From assembly GCA_963971405.1 (NCBI GenBank), contig OZ020485.1, positions 45,939,469 to 46,003,468 on the forward strand: a stretch of DNA of 64,000 bases, in the 5' to 3' direction. The translations under genes and the position numbers were made by a program. The notes under the pieces are model-generated. The model was given only the letters and a program-made list of their open reading frames with translations, did not search any database and had not been told where the DNA came from. The stretch is from Psococerastis gibbosa (lineage: Eukaryota > Arthropoda > Insecta > Psocodea > Psocidae). Below, in pieces: positions 47,101-51,689 of the stretch (position 1 is its first letter; every line of letters begins with the position of its first letter).

Positions 47101-47789
47101 ATTAAAAATACACTATTAATAACTTGTCAGAATACTCCGAATCATAGCTCCAGCAGGGCAAATGTTGATCACCGCACTGACCTTTGGTTTTTAAATTCCT
47201 TCCCAAAGTTTTTTAAGCTTAAGTTTTCTACCACATCACGGTGAATATTAATTTTAGTAACGCCATTGCGTTCACTCTTTTTGGAGTCACGTTAGCTCGA
47301 AGGTGGGTACCAAATAAGTACTTAGTAGTTATATTCGCGCCAAAATTCAAGCATTCTAGCATTAGTATTCTACTAGTTAAATATTTCTTCTTCCAATGTT
47401 TAAGTCACACAGAAATTAAACATTTTCAATGAAAAATGGAAATGCCCAGGAAAAGTAAAGGGAATGGGTAGGCTTTAAGCCACTTTTCCTGAGGGAACTT
47501 CACCCCCCAGGAAAAAGTCTGGGGGGGGGGGCAAAAAGTTCCATGCCCCCCCCCGTAGTGGGCGCCCCTGCTTGTAGCCTTTGTGGCCCTTGGCATTATT
47601 TATTTAATTTGATAATATACGGCATTACTGTAGCTACTTACCTATTCCCCATGGCTCTTCCGAGGTCATCTCAACACCGTCGAAAAGTTTTTGCTTAAAT
47701 TCATCAAAATTCTCACAGGACGGAAACTTTCCCGACATCCCAGATACCACTATCTCAAAATCCTGCTCACATCTATTTCTATTCGCCAT
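4311..47789 (-). CDS. animal FAS-like polyketide synthase (KS-AT-DH-psiMT/psiKR-ER-KR-ACP, no thioesterase)
   Basis: Cytosolic type I synthase expected to condense malonyl units on an acyl carrier protein. Exons, high to low: 47642-47789, 46399-46557, 41838-42017, 40329-40529, 39643-39881, 36212-36442, 34935-35126, 34131-34268, 33511-33741, 32330-32519, 31055-31284, 29359-29538, 28284-28408, 26183-26432, 25666-25768, 24878-25126, 24488-24649, 23885-24033, 22914-23075, 22552-22617, 21048-21308, 20262-20446, 18404-18610, 16421-16505, 11502-11690, 11238-11420, 10445-10601, 8045-8228, 7696-7835, 7041-7288, 5980-6177, 5092-5365, 4311-4486. They total 6072 nt (2023 residues plus stop), with all phases joining and GT/AG ends throughout. 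The start ATG precedes the KS motif VVSGMSGKFP. Animal FAS has about 2500 residues; the shortfall is the missing thioesterase plus trimmed pseudo-MT and ER regions. The only weak junction is the donor of exon 11. Transcripts would confirm the model. Confidence 0.93.
4674..4820 (+). repeat. 'ctttcacggcc...catcccggattctactg' dispersed element
   Basis: Shares 'ctttcacggcc', 'atgatgaagcaagaacctcc', 'gttgtgaaacgtttggtagt' and 'gggattctactgcttattca' with copies at 23150-23390, 33150-33240, 37837-38065 and 53904-54110, and with shorter pieces near 61.1 and 61.8 kb. It is mostly non-coding and lies in the last intron of the synthase. Confidence 0.55.
5480..5600 (-). repeat. fragment of the TTTCCAATTTAT dispersed family
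   Basis: Contains 'tgaacctacatgccaaattt', 'cagtttgcccacaaatcgac' and 'catttcgtaaaaaacac', as in the minus-oriented copies at 36.5-37.3 and 38.6-39.4 kb. It is truncated and fused to a LINE fragment on its right. Confidence 0.6.
5610..5865 (-). mobile_element. LINE 3' fragment (RT C-terminal tail)
   Basis: The minus-strand peptide contains RIENKQLQWFGHFQRMDENR and then RLQGGRP, the post-RT FGH-R-M motif of LINEs. It is short, has no RT core, and lies in the synthase intron between exons 31 and 32. Confidence 0.65.
6260..6420. mobile_element. poly(G)-bearing short inverted element
   Basis: The left 'gggcgacgccaggatttctg' is followed by 12 G. The right end 'cccctcctggcgtcaccctt' is its approximate complement, so the ends pair. 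It resembles the other elements of this window whose ends read 'gtagccagg' with G runs. Confidence 0.55.
6730..6850 (+). repeat. LINE tail and simple purine/poly(G) tract
   Basis: 'gactgccattaagatcgccg' and 'agaagaggcattgcaataag' are the recurring LINE 3' end seen near 25.85, 26.1, 27.75 and 50.2 kb. It is followed by an A/G-rich run and a 12-base G tract. Confidence 0.5.
7018..7040 (-). repeat. GTAA microsatellite forming the exon 30 splice donor
   Basis: On the minus strand exon 30 ends CTG and the intron begins with about five GTAA units. The first unit is a strong donor and the following ones are equal copies. Confidence 0.8.
7310..7440 (+). mobile_element. tRNA-derived SINE
   Basis: Reads GGTTTAGGGGTTACC, then GGTTTGAATCCCGC, matching pol III A and B boxes at tRNA-like spacing. 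The cloverleaf is incomplete and there is no clear acceptor stem, so it is a SINE head and not a tRNA gene. It lies about 20 bp from the exon 30 acceptor. Confidence 0.65.
7440..7560 (+). repeat. 'ggccttgcccaggggg' poly(C) element
   Basis: 'atcatggccttgcccagggg', 'gatggtccaaggggttcgga' and a C run match the elements at 12860-13005 and 56705-56907. Confidence 0.6.
8264..8919. mobile_element. MITE of the AAAGCGGnGTCCA family, interrupted
   Basis: The ends TAAAAGCGGTGTCCATACTA and TAGTGTGGACGCCGCTTTA are inverted repeats bounded by TA. An uninterrupted relative lies at 58635-59005. This copy is split by a second MITE at 8332-8729 that lies exactly between the words 'gcaacgcggc' and 'atctgat', adjacent in the intact copy. 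Confidence 0.85.
8332..8729. mobile_element. MITE of the TAGGCGGGGTTTCCACCG family, nested
   Basis: TAGGCGGGGTTTCCACCG at the left is answered by CGGTGGAAACCCCGCCTA at the right. Inner arms (GCTAGGGCTAAATACAAATA and complement; 'gcagaatgcaaatgac' and complement) also pair. Flanking TA on both sides fits TA target duplication. Relatives lie at 42305-42705, 43017-43406, 55980-56116 and 59615-60004. Confidence 0.88.
8978..9690 (+). repeat. TTTCCAATTTAT dispersed family, internally deleted copy
   Basis: Starts GCTTTCCAATTTATACG and ends 'attggaaagcatgttagagt' plus 'aaactcggactggttc'. The middle shares 'aggaaagctttgtgatggtc', 'ccaaaaaaagtggtttttat' and 'gggcaaactactcgg' with the copies at 31.4 and 40.7 kb. 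It carries G and C runs of over 12 bases. Confidence 0.75.
9800..10010 (-). mobile_element. tRNA-derived SINE, best copy
   Basis: Read on the minus strand: GTAGAGTAGTGGTACGGACT (A-box region), then GGTTGTTGGTTCGAGTCCTA (B box GGTTCGAGTCC), then a body ending with AACTCCGCTAGGTTGGCTTA and a T/A-rich tail. Other copies lie at 2975-3290 and 28840-28995, and the tail text recurs near 32180, 57400 and 63160. Confidence 0.75.
10602..11237 (-). other. intron 26, no gene seen
   Basis: Holds a stretch at about 10910-11000 ('aaatgtaaacaaaacaattt', 'gaatggcactttcc') that matches the inner part of the MITEs at 25430-25604 and 56138-56314. The rest is unassigned. Confidence 0.5.
11877..12120 (+). mobile_element. 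LINE 3' fragment
   Basis: The plus-strand frame reads RLTYERQLLLYKIKSFQNEN, then YRSIIIYNNLPLSLKIS, which resembles the extreme C-terminus of CR1/Jockey-type reverse transcriptases (compare YYNKLPIQIKSLKNF at 19.65 kb). No RT core is present. Confidence 0.55.
12440..12660 (+). mobile_element. LINE tail fragment
   Basis: The frame contains IEGMVEGTNSRGRRRKEYLD, then RTAKDRQEWRRLK, a typical post-RT LINE tail. The same peptide recurs with frame breaks at about 35900-36050. It is preceded by a TTTA microsatellite. Confidence 0.6.
12860..13005. mobile_element. 'aaggccgtgcccagg' poly(C) short element
   Basis: Left 'caaggccgtgcccagg' and right 'aaccacggccatg' are approximate inverted ends. The body has 'ggtccaaggggtccgg' and a 14-base C tract. 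A longer relative is at 56705-56907. Confidence 0.6.
13630..15420 (+). mobile_element. non-LTR retrotransposon (LINE), 5'-truncated, intact RT frame
   Basis: An open frame of 533 codons (13652-15253) encodes a full reverse transcriptase region: NKSPGLDGI (motif before the palm), FIDYSKAFD, QGSVLAPLLYLIY, the catalytic FADDTAIV box, KLTINGNKTKLM, YLGITID and a thumb/C-terminal part. The style is Jockey/CR1-like. The endonuclease is missing, so the copy is 5'-truncated. A-rich sequence after 15253 ends in A runs near 15410. It lies in the intron between exons 24 and 25, antisense to the host gene. The absence of stops suggests a young insertion. Confidence 0.88.
15600..15870 (+). repeat. 3' end of the TTTCCAATTTAT family
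   Basis: Matches the right third of the family: 'tgcatagcgtgtcctgccat', 'aaattactcattttctcaat' and 'gataaattggaaagcatgtt', ending 'ctcgaaccggttctttgg'. Confidence 0.65.
16506..16800. other. intron 23, right part: unassigned
   Basis: No coding signal or clear repeat. Short open frames here do not resemble any family I know. Confidence 0.4.
16835..17320 (+). mobile_element. LINE 3' fragment with RT C-terminal region
   Basis: The plus-strand frame reads KSRIYKQVVRPCMIHGAECW, then VAEMRMLRRACGVT, RGKRLSWWGNVQRR and, after a stop, a basic GRPKLILER tail in the next frame. This is a common RTE-like C-terminal region. Stops and a frame change show that it is dead. It lies in intron 23, antisense to the synthase. 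Confidence 0.72.
17440..18403. other. intron 23, left part: repeat fragments
   Basis: Contains TTTCCAATTTAT-family text at 17490-17570, a 'ccaacgaccccattgatt' repeat at 17820-17880, and 'agtcattagaggcaagggcc' (also at 50.9, 61.6 and 63.5 kb) at 18030-18110. Nothing coding is seen. Confidence 0.5.
18611..19130. other. intron 22, left part: repeat shared with 49.5 kb
   Basis: 'gatgcatgaagtactcttct', 'ttgttaataaaaaaataaaa' and 'aaataacgaattttggggt' recur, diverged, at about 49560-49940, so this is a dispersed repeat. No gene seen. Confidence 0.5.
19180..19760 (+). mobile_element. LINE 3' fragment with one frame change
   Basis: Frame one (19192-19617) reads NKLRKIIYKFVQLRNVAQEP, then LTYAISAWGGAYQNV and KVNTVQRTILKIIHKKG, the C-terminal third of a Jockey/CR1-type RT. 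The end (YIGISYYNKLPIQIKSLKNF, KRAVTQWI) continues in another frame from about 19600. It is dead and lies in intron 22. Confidence 0.75.
20540..20740. mobile_element. poly(G)/poly(C) short element
   Basis: G runs of 13 and 9 and a C run of 10 surround 'gtccggaccctctgaccccc', as in the 'gtgcccagg' elements. Its boundaries are unclear. Confidence 0.45.
21344..21960. repeat. tandem repeat, five units of about 125-135 bp, each with a G run
   Basis: Each unit reads 'cctaataagggcaggactgt', 'catttcaatatttttca', a G run of about 8-15, 'caagatgacaattaagtata', 'ttaattttaaacaagttgta' and 'taattccatatcgtactct'. A single diverged unit lies at 61395-61500. The array lies in intron 20, about 40 bp upstream of the exon 21 acceptor. 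Confidence 0.9.
22180..22400 (-). repeat. 'gtttccctaccggcactgtg' dispersed repeat
   Basis: Shares 'ggacctcctgattatagtgg', 'attccgaaccacttgggaaa' and 'agtcacacgattagttcgga' with 30650-30945 (opposite orientation) and 48430-48900. Confidence 0.6.
23150..23390 (+). repeat. 'tttcgtcaacatctgcggtcgac' dispersed element
   Basis: A copy of the family at 53904-54110 ('aacatctgcagtcgac', 'agactttcaagaatctatct'). It contains no exon of the synthase and lies in intron 18. Confidence 0.55.
24300..24470 (-). repeat. SINE-like repeat next to the exon 17 donor
   Basis: Same family as 1-150 ('gtatccgattaacctcttca', 'agtctccgaccgc', 'gcacgctaccaccttgccac'). Its head lies about 20 bp from the exon 17 donor at 24487. 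Confidence 0.6.
25430..25604. mobile_element. palindromic MITE (CTGCAGCCnGATC ends)
   Basis: Left 'cctgcagcccgatcgatcg' and 'ttataataccgg' pair with right 'ccggtattataatcg' and 'gatcaggctacag'. The middle has 'aacaaattttgaatagcact' and 'ttgtttacatttgtaatacc'. A better copy is at 56138-56314. Confidence 0.75.
25840..26130 (+). repeat. LINE tail pieces
   Basis: 'aaggtcgaagttgccatgat', 'gatcgccattcttcgctaga' and 'agaggcacatagagaagaag' are the recurring LINE 3' end, present twice (near 25845 and 26055). They lie in intron 14, between the DH exons. Confidence 0.5.
26433..27108. other. intron 13, left part: unassigned
   Basis: GAAT microsatellite at 26505. The rest has no coding or repeat identity that I recognise. 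Confidence 0.4.
27109..27434. mobile_element. pogo/Tigger-type MITE with TA target duplication
   Basis: Left CTGTAGGGCCTCGCTAATC and right GATTACCGAGGCCCTACTG are inverted ends. TA lies directly outside on both sides (27107-27108, 27435-27436). The CAGTnGGnCCTCGnTAATCC end is characteristic of pogo-like elements. It is 326 bp with no transposase. Confidence 0.8.
27440..27830 (+). mobile_element. LINE 3' tail fragment
   Basis: 'actaaaattgccatgatgat' and 'gatagaagaggcattggaag' at the right end are the common LINE tail. The upstream 300 bp has a weak open frame on each strand and is probably the degraded body. Confidence 0.45.
28439..28824. mobile_element. hAT-type non-autonomous element, 8-bp TSD TCAGGACA
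   Basis: The ends CAGTGGCGTA and TACGCCACTG are perfect inverted repeats. TCAGGACA flanks both sides (28431-28438 and 28825-28832). It is 386 bp and non-coding, and ends 30 bases from the exon 13 acceptor. Confidence 0.92.
28836..29000 (+). mobile_element. SINE, reversed partial copy
   Basis: 'cattttctggccatgtttcg', 'gagggcatgaaaagcaggcg' and 'ggccctaactccactaggtt' are the complement of the 9805-10010 copy, followed by a TTTA-rich tail. Confidence 0.65.
29870..30070 (+). repeat. 'ccctctgtgt..catcagc' dispersed repeat
   Basis: Shares 'agctggggacacagagtagg' and 'atggaaacaggctgg' with 46030-46260. It resembles the 3' part of a LINE but has no frame. It lies in intron 11. Confidence 0.5.
30640..30945 (+). 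repeat. composite dispersed repeat
   Basis: 'gtggcgagtcctggtcacct', 'gttaataaacagactaactc' and 'gcctggctgacagggttgct' match parts of 3150-3245, 19130-19180, 22180-22400 and 48430-48900. Confidence 0.55.
31394..32115 (+). repeat. TTTCCAATTTAT dispersed family, near-complete copy
   Basis: Starts GCTTTCCAATTTATACGTAG. It carries 'tttgaggtcccaggaaccaa', a GTCT microsatellite, 'gatgaaatttggcatgcagg' and 'cggctccaacgatttctttt', and continues to 'ttcacgctccaatacattgc'. No long frame. It lies in intron 10, antisense to the synthase. Confidence 0.75.
32676..32815 (-). repeat. SINE-like repeat copy
   Basis: Same family as 1-150 and 24300-24470 ('gattgacctcttcagtcgcc', 'gcacgctaccaccttgccac'). It lies in intron 9. 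Confidence 0.55.
33150..33370 (+). repeat. 'ctttcacggccggag' element followed by a poly(G) element
   Basis: 'cgtaggctttcacggccgga' and 'aggccgtggtcgatctgctc' belong to the 53.9-kb family. The right part has a 14-G run and 'aatgaaagttcattctatcc', as in the 12.9- and 56.8-kb elements. Confidence 0.5.
34500..34860. other. intron 7, unassigned GC-richer stretch
   Basis: Includes text reminiscent of LINE bodies on the minus strand, with cysteine codons ('cattgcagaatctgcatgcc'), but no sustained frame. No exon supported. Confidence 0.35.
35720..35860. repeat. paired poly(G) tracts
   Basis: G runs of about 17 and 18 bases, some 75 bp apart, with 'ggtccagacc' between, in intron 6. Confidence 0.8.
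35885..36080 (+). mobile_element. LINE tail fragment
   Basis: Encodes EGMVEGTNSRGRQRKEYLED and then loses frame. Same tail as 12440-12660. Confidence 0.6.
36459..37348 (-). repeat. TTTCCAATTTAT dispersed family, full-size copy
   Basis: About 890 bp from 'ccggtccgagtttactcgaa' to 'cgtataaattggaaagc'. It shares every block with 38583-39421. Its left end reaches within 16 bp of the first base of exon 6 and supplies the pyrimidine run of that acceptor on the minus strand. Confidence 0.85.
37372..37713. mobile_element. hAT-type non-autonomous element, 8-bp TSD GTATAGTG
   Basis: The ends CAGTGGTTCCCAAACT and AGTTTGGGAACCACTTG are inverted repeats with one mismatch. GTATAGTG flanks both sides (37364-37371 and 37714-37721). 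It is 342 bp and non-coding. It lies in intron 5, just beyond another repeat. Confidence 0.92.
37837..38065 (+). repeat. 'ggccgtggt...gaccacggc' dispersed element
   Basis: Contains 'gggatgataggccgtggtgg' and later the complement 'acgaccacggcttatcatcc', so its ends are inverted. The middle has 'cagatgttggcgaaacgttt'. Related to 53904-54110. Confidence 0.6.
38583..39421 (-). repeat. TTTCCAATTTAT dispersed family, full-size copy
   Basis: Same order of blocks as 36459-37348, with a short internal deletion of the poly(G) segment. It lies in intron 5. Confidence 0.85.
39940..40260 (+). mobile_element. composite repeat and LINE 3' end
   Basis: 39945-40080 shares 'caggactcgacacggacttg' and 'gtttcgaagaggctctg' with 48.7 kb. 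40090-40260 encodes YFDAWRELAENRALWRGLVR on the plus strand, a frequent LINE C-terminal end, followed by a TAAG tail. Confidence 0.55.
40664..41705 (+). repeat. TTTCCAATTTAT dispersed family, copy with an insertion
   Basis: Runs from GCTTTCCAATTTATACG to 'ctcggaccagttcttttat'. It is interrupted at 41281-41466 by a poly(G) element. Confidence 0.8.
41281..41466. mobile_element. CAAGGCCGTAGCCAGG poly(G) element, nested
   Basis: The ends CAAGGCCGTAGCCAGGAA and 'ccttggctacggccttg' are inverted repeats, each followed inward by a run of about 10-13 G. The host repeat text resumes after it ('gatttaggtgttaaatagag'). Confidence 0.8.
42305..42705. mobile_element. MITE, TAAGGCGGGGATTCCACCG family
   Basis: Left TAAGGCGGGGATTCCACCGA pairs with right TCGGTGGAATCCCCGCCTTA. 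Inner arms match the nested copy at 8332-8729. It lies in intron 2. Confidence 0.88.
43017..43406. mobile_element. MITE, TAAGGCGCCAGTTCCATTGAC family
   Basis: Left 'ggcgccagttccattgaccg' pairs with right 'cggtcaatggaatgggcacc'. The inner 'gctagggctatttccaacaa' also pairs. The nearest relative is 59615-60004. Confidence 0.85.
43860..45870. repeat. large composite element with inverted ends and a 277-bp tandem repeat
   Basis: 44301-44339 ('ccactatgggaaatttgcgg', 'ggtgctaggtggcc') is mirrored at 45828-45866. 44203-44235 ('gtctgcgcttgcatggaatc') is mirrored at 45099-45138. Inside, 44450-45075 is a tandem repeat of period 277 bp, two full units plus a part, rich in 'aaaatggcgac' words. The open frames there are by-products of the repeat. 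It lies in intron 2. Confidence 0.75.
46030..46320 (+). repeat. 'ccctctgtgtctcatcagctc' dispersed repeat
   Basis: Matches 29870-30070. The right end 'ccgactgaagaggttgccgg' recalls the SINE-like family at 1-150. Confidence 0.5.
46815..47570. mobile_element. hAT-type non-autonomous element, 8-bp TSD CTTGTAGC
   Basis: The ends CAGGGGCGCCCA and TGGGCGCCCCTG are perfect inverted repeats, each with a nearby G or C run. CTTGTAGC flanks both sides (46807-46814 and 47571-47578). It is 756 bp and fills most of intron 1. No transposase frame. Confidence 0.93.
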
Positions 47790-48430
47790 TATAGCAATAG
47801 AAAAGTCAAGACAAATTATTAAAAACAGAGAATAGACTTGAAGGAACAGAAGACCTCTGGAAGTGATTGCGAATAATGTCAGGGTTTTAAAGCTGGCGCT
47901 ATCAGGTGTCGAAGGCAGTGAAGCTCGCAAAAGGCATAAATATTCAAAATTATGGCTCATGCTTCGGTAAACTGATTACTATTTTAACTTAATTTTTACA
48001 AATATAAAATGCGCGATAAGTGGAGTCCGCCTTGATGGTCGGTAGCGTCGCTCACCATAAAAAAAAACTCATTGGCACCCCATTCAGGGGTTAGGCGTGA
48101 GAACTAGTAAAGAATCATCTCCCTTGACCACGGTTCTATTTGTATTGTGTGGTCACCAACATGCCTGGCAGCTGCTTTATTCATTGCATTTTATATGTAA
48201 TATACAGGAGAAATAGAGTTGATTTATAAATTCAATAGCTAAAAGTCAAGTTACACTAGTTTGCTCCTTCCTCTCTGTAAGACAGTCCAATTCCAAAAGT
48301 GATGGCATATCTCGGTTTTCGATTCTTACTCAAAATGAATCCGCGATGTTCCGCGACGCTATATTCGACATAGTATATTACTTTTCCAATGAATGTCCTT
48401 CTTTGAAATGTTTGTTCGTTTACCAAGCCC
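47790..48430. other. region upstream of the synthase start codon
   Basis: Presumed 5' UTR and promoter. No TATA box or other promoter motif at a convincing place, and the transcription start cannot be set from sequence. An in-frame ATG at 47960 would add 57 residues of hydrophobic but unconserved sequence; the ATG at 47789 is preferred. Confidence 0.4.
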
Positions 48431-48900
48431 TGCTTTCAGCATTTCTGCTTTAAGCAACTCTCTCAGCCTGGCGGGGGAGTGAATCTGTTTATTAACAATT
48501 GAGGCACCCTAAGGGCAGACTCCTTCACCTCGGGGAGACGGGTAGTTGACTGACAGGGAGGACCTCCTGATTATAGTGAATTCCGAACCACTTGGGCCTC
48601 GGGGAACATAGTAAAGTCACACGATGATTTCTGAGGTGACCAGGACTCGCCACGCATATAGACTGACTGGTACAGCCTCAGCGCGTTATCATGTATTCAT
48701 GTCCCACCGTGTTCCCCTGCCAATGCTGTGCAGACTACCATGCTAATTCGGAGGCGACCAGAACTCGACACGCACTTAAATTGACTGGTATAGTCTCTGC
48801 GCGTTATCATGTCCCATTATGTTCCCCTACCAACGCTGTATTCACTACCAAGGTTGCTGCAGTTTGAACAGGCTCTGTTTTGATGGATTCAACTTGGGAT
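48430..48900 (-). repeat. composite dispersed repeat, partly duplicated
   Basis: 'tgaccaggactcgccacgca', 'tgcgcgttatcatgtcccat' and 'gttcccctaccaacgctgt' occur twice in direct order here (about 48640-48745 and 48755-48850). Related to 22180-22400 and 30640-30945. Confidence 0.6.
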
Positions 48901-50244
48901 GGCCGTATTAAAAAATATTCAAATACTGAAATACTACTAGTACAATAACAATAGTAAATAAAACGATCACAGTCACTGAATAAAGGAATGTAATGCACAA
49001 GGTAGGTAGATACTAGGAATACATGCTGTATTTTCATTTAGATCAGTAGATTACAAATCACAAAACATTGACGGATGAAAAAGTAAAAACGTCGCAGGAG
49101 TCGATACCTAGCGTATATGGTAATGTGGGAAAACTCATTTAAATATGTCAAATTATATTTTCCCAGTCAGGGCTTTTCCGAAACTTATCCAGCCAGTAAG
49201 TATAGGGGGGGGGGGGGGGGGTTATCTCAATAACTTATAGTGAGATAAGCTCCCCTTAAACTTATTAGTTACTTATTACTTAAGTTTCAATGGCCGGAAA
49301 GGTCCTCAATATAAGCTAGACTATAATGTCTCAAATGTCTATAAATCTTTCATTGACTTTTGTGTTCTATCAAAGAAATAATGTTCCATACTGTATTAGC
49401 TAAGTATTATTAGGCAGGTTACCCCCCCCCCCCCTTAGGTGCGGTTCCACCAAGGCTTGGAAAGTAATCGTATAAAGAACACTGGACGGCACCGCCATGC
49501 AATGCTAGGTGTACAGTGTTACTTACCGATACTATTCAAAGGATATTAAGAGGATATGTCACGTAGAAAATTGGCACCCCAAAATTAAATAAATTTCATT
49601 TTTTATTTAATTAACTCAGCAAGTTATTAAAAATTTGGCTCATCTAAGTTGTAGAAGACTACTTCGTGCATCATATAATCGGGTATTTTTACTTTTCGGT
49701 ATTGTAGTTCTTCCAAAAATCCCAGAATACGCGTAATCCTAGTCCATTCTGGTATTTATGAAAGAACTAAGGTACCAAAAATTTAATATTTCCTATTACA
49801 TGATGTATGAAGCAGTTTTCTACAACTTCCATGAGCCAAATCTATAAAGACTTGCTTTGTTAATCATATAAAAAAATAAAAAGTCAATAAAAACAACAAA
49901 TTTTGGGGTGCTCATTTTCTACGCAGCATATCCTCTTAAGAACGGATCTCAGAGTCTCATATCCTGCGCATACCCTAGAGAGATCCTGGGCCCTGGGGTG
50001 AATGGATACTGACACCTAGTTGCTGCTGACGGTTAAGAAACGGAAACTAACATACTTCGGCCATGTTATGAGGAACGAAAAGTGTCATCTTGTGCATGTA
50101 ATAATCCAAGGGAAGATTAAAGGACAGAGGGCAGAAGAAGAACATCCTGATTGAAAAACCTGAGGCACTGCTTCCCTTTTCAAAGCAGCAGCCCCCAAGG
50201 TCCCAATTACCATGATGATCGCCAATCTTTCATTGAAGAGGCAT
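48901..50244. other. intergenic, repeat remnants
   Basis: Poly(G) at 49205-49221 and poly(C) at 49421. A dispersed repeat at about 49560-49940 is shared with 18.9 kb. A LINE tail at 50040-50245 contains 'catacttcggccatgttatg' (KYFGHVMR). No gene seen. Confidence 0.5.
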
Positions 50245-50411
50245 TAAGGCGCCCATTCCACATTCGTCAATCGTCAATGAAAAATTGAAAAATGACGTTT
50301 TAGCAGACATTAAATACATACTAAAAATTCTGCTACCCCGTCAATTTACGTCATTTTGACGTCATTTTTCAATTTTTCATTGACGATTGACGTATGTGGA
50401 AAGGGCGCCTA
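50245..50411. mobile_element. short palindromic MITE, TAAGGCGCCCATTCCACA family
   Basis: Left 'taaggcgcccattccacatt' and 'cgtcaatcgtcaatg' pair with right 'cattgacgattgacgtatgt' and 'ggaaagggcgccta'. It is 167 bp and almost fully self-complementary. Confidence 0.88.
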
Positions 50412-50454
50412 ATAGAAGAAGAAAGTCTCGGTATTATAATTTGAAGGGCCTTTT

Positions 50455-50690
50455 ATGGACCATAATAGTGGCCAATTGAACTTTCCCAATGCCAACGACC
50501 CCATGGATATTCGGACATTAATAGTATTGTTACCGTATGCATTTTTGGCCATTGGCAAACGGGTACACGACCTCGATGTCAACCTACACCAGCTACAAGC
50601 GATAGTGGACATGCTGAGACTTACACAATGTAAGAGGCGAAAGCATGTATTAACCAAGTTTGGATACGAGTCAAATTCTCAGTAAGTATA
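50455..50690 (+). repeat. 'ccaacgaccccatgga' dispersed repeat
   Basis: Its 76-codon open frame matches no family I know, and the sequence recurs as fragments near 2.5, 17.8 and 24.2 kb, so I treat it as repeat. Confidence 0.45.
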
Positions 50691-50839
50691 TACCTAAACA
50701 CAATAGAGTACTCGGTGATAAGAGATTTCTCTACTATAATAGTGGTTCAACCTCCGTCAATGAGTTAGTCTATAGAGAGTTTCACTCTGGATTTGGATTT
50801 GGGTTTTCAATGCTGTATGTCTACACTAGTACATAATAA

Positions 50840-51140
50840 ATATTTATTTAACAAAGGGTTAGTTGGACTAACATTGTCTGGTGTGTTAATAGACATTAGA
50901 GGTAGGGCCTCACAGTCATCAAACAATTAGGGCGGAGCCTATTGTCAGGGAAAGGGGACGACACTTCACTTCGCTACTCTCATCATCAGGCTTAGACCAG
51001 ATCAGAATCAGGATTCAACCATCAGTCCTCCTCAGGAATGAGCCTGATGATGAGCACCCACTCCCGAAACGTAGGTCCCCTTCCCCTGACAATGGGCTGC
51101 CAATAGGCAATGGACACCCATCATATCAATGGGCTCCTCC
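50840..51140. repeat. 'agtcattagaggnagggcc' repeat
   Basis: 'ggttagttggactaacattg' and 'gtgttaatagacattagagg' on the left, 'ccccttcccctgacaatggg' on the right. The family recurs at 18.05, 51.6, 61.6 and 63.5 kb. Confidence 0.55.
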
Positions 51141-51141
51141 C

Positions 51142-51587
51142 TAAGGCGCCCATTCCACATACGTACAACGTCAATGAAAATTATGAAATTGAAGGACATT
51201 TCAATTTCTCATTGAGGGGGGCCATTCCATATGTTTTTTCAAAAATTGACAATTTTTAATTGAAGCGTATGCGCCAAATTTTTGAAATTTGTTTGCATTT
51301 GTTTCTTGAAATTGTATTTGTTTTCTTCGTCGCCTTATTATTTAAACCTTATTATAATTTTCATACAGAAATGCTTTCTTTTTAGAGAAATCAATTAAAA
51401 TAGTTGTATACTTGTCATATCCCATGACGCCATTTCTTAATTTTAGATTGTTTGTTTCATTGTTTGAGATTTTACTCTATGATCAATTGATCATTGATCA
51501 ATTTTAACAATGGCATAGAGTAAAATTGAAATGTCCTTCAATTTCATAATTTTCATTGACGTTGTACGTATGTGGAATACCCGCCTA
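51142..51587. mobile_element. MITE, TAAGGCGCCCATTCCACATACG family
   Basis: Left 'cgcccattccacatacgtac' and 'aacgtcaatgaaaattatga' pair with the right end 'tcataattttcattgacgtt' and 'gtacgtatgtggaa', ending 'cccgccta'. 446 bp. Confidence 0.85.
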
Positions 51588-51689
51588 TCTGTTCGATAAC
51601 TGTGGGGTCCGAGCCTACAATGACTATTAACACAGCAGGTAATGTAAGTCCAACTAACCCTTTGTTAAATAATAATATTACACCTTTAC

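Larger units (their letters stand above)
34935..47789 (-). other. ketosynthase (KS) domain, exons 1-7
   Basis: Residues 1-450, covering the KS and the start of the KS-AT linker. The domain performs decarboxylative Claisen condensation. The nucleophile is Cys172 in DAGCSSS (exon 4; animal FAS usually has DTACSSS). The two histidines are His304 in EGHGPGTK (exon 5) and His342 in TNMGHTEAVAG (exon 6). FDARCDGFVRSEA spans the exon 4-5 junction, which supports that splice. NSFGMGG (exon 7) closes the fold, and CSGRTEDAV starts the linker. All catalytic positions are present, so the KS looks active. Intron 2 is over 4 kb and holds a tandem array, two MITEs and other repeats. Confidence 0.93.

Noticed and set aside
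47790-47960. Upstream in-frame ATG that would extend the synthase by 57 residues
   Set aside because: The added segment has no similarity to the FAS N-terminus. The ATG at 47789 places the KS start at the usual distance.
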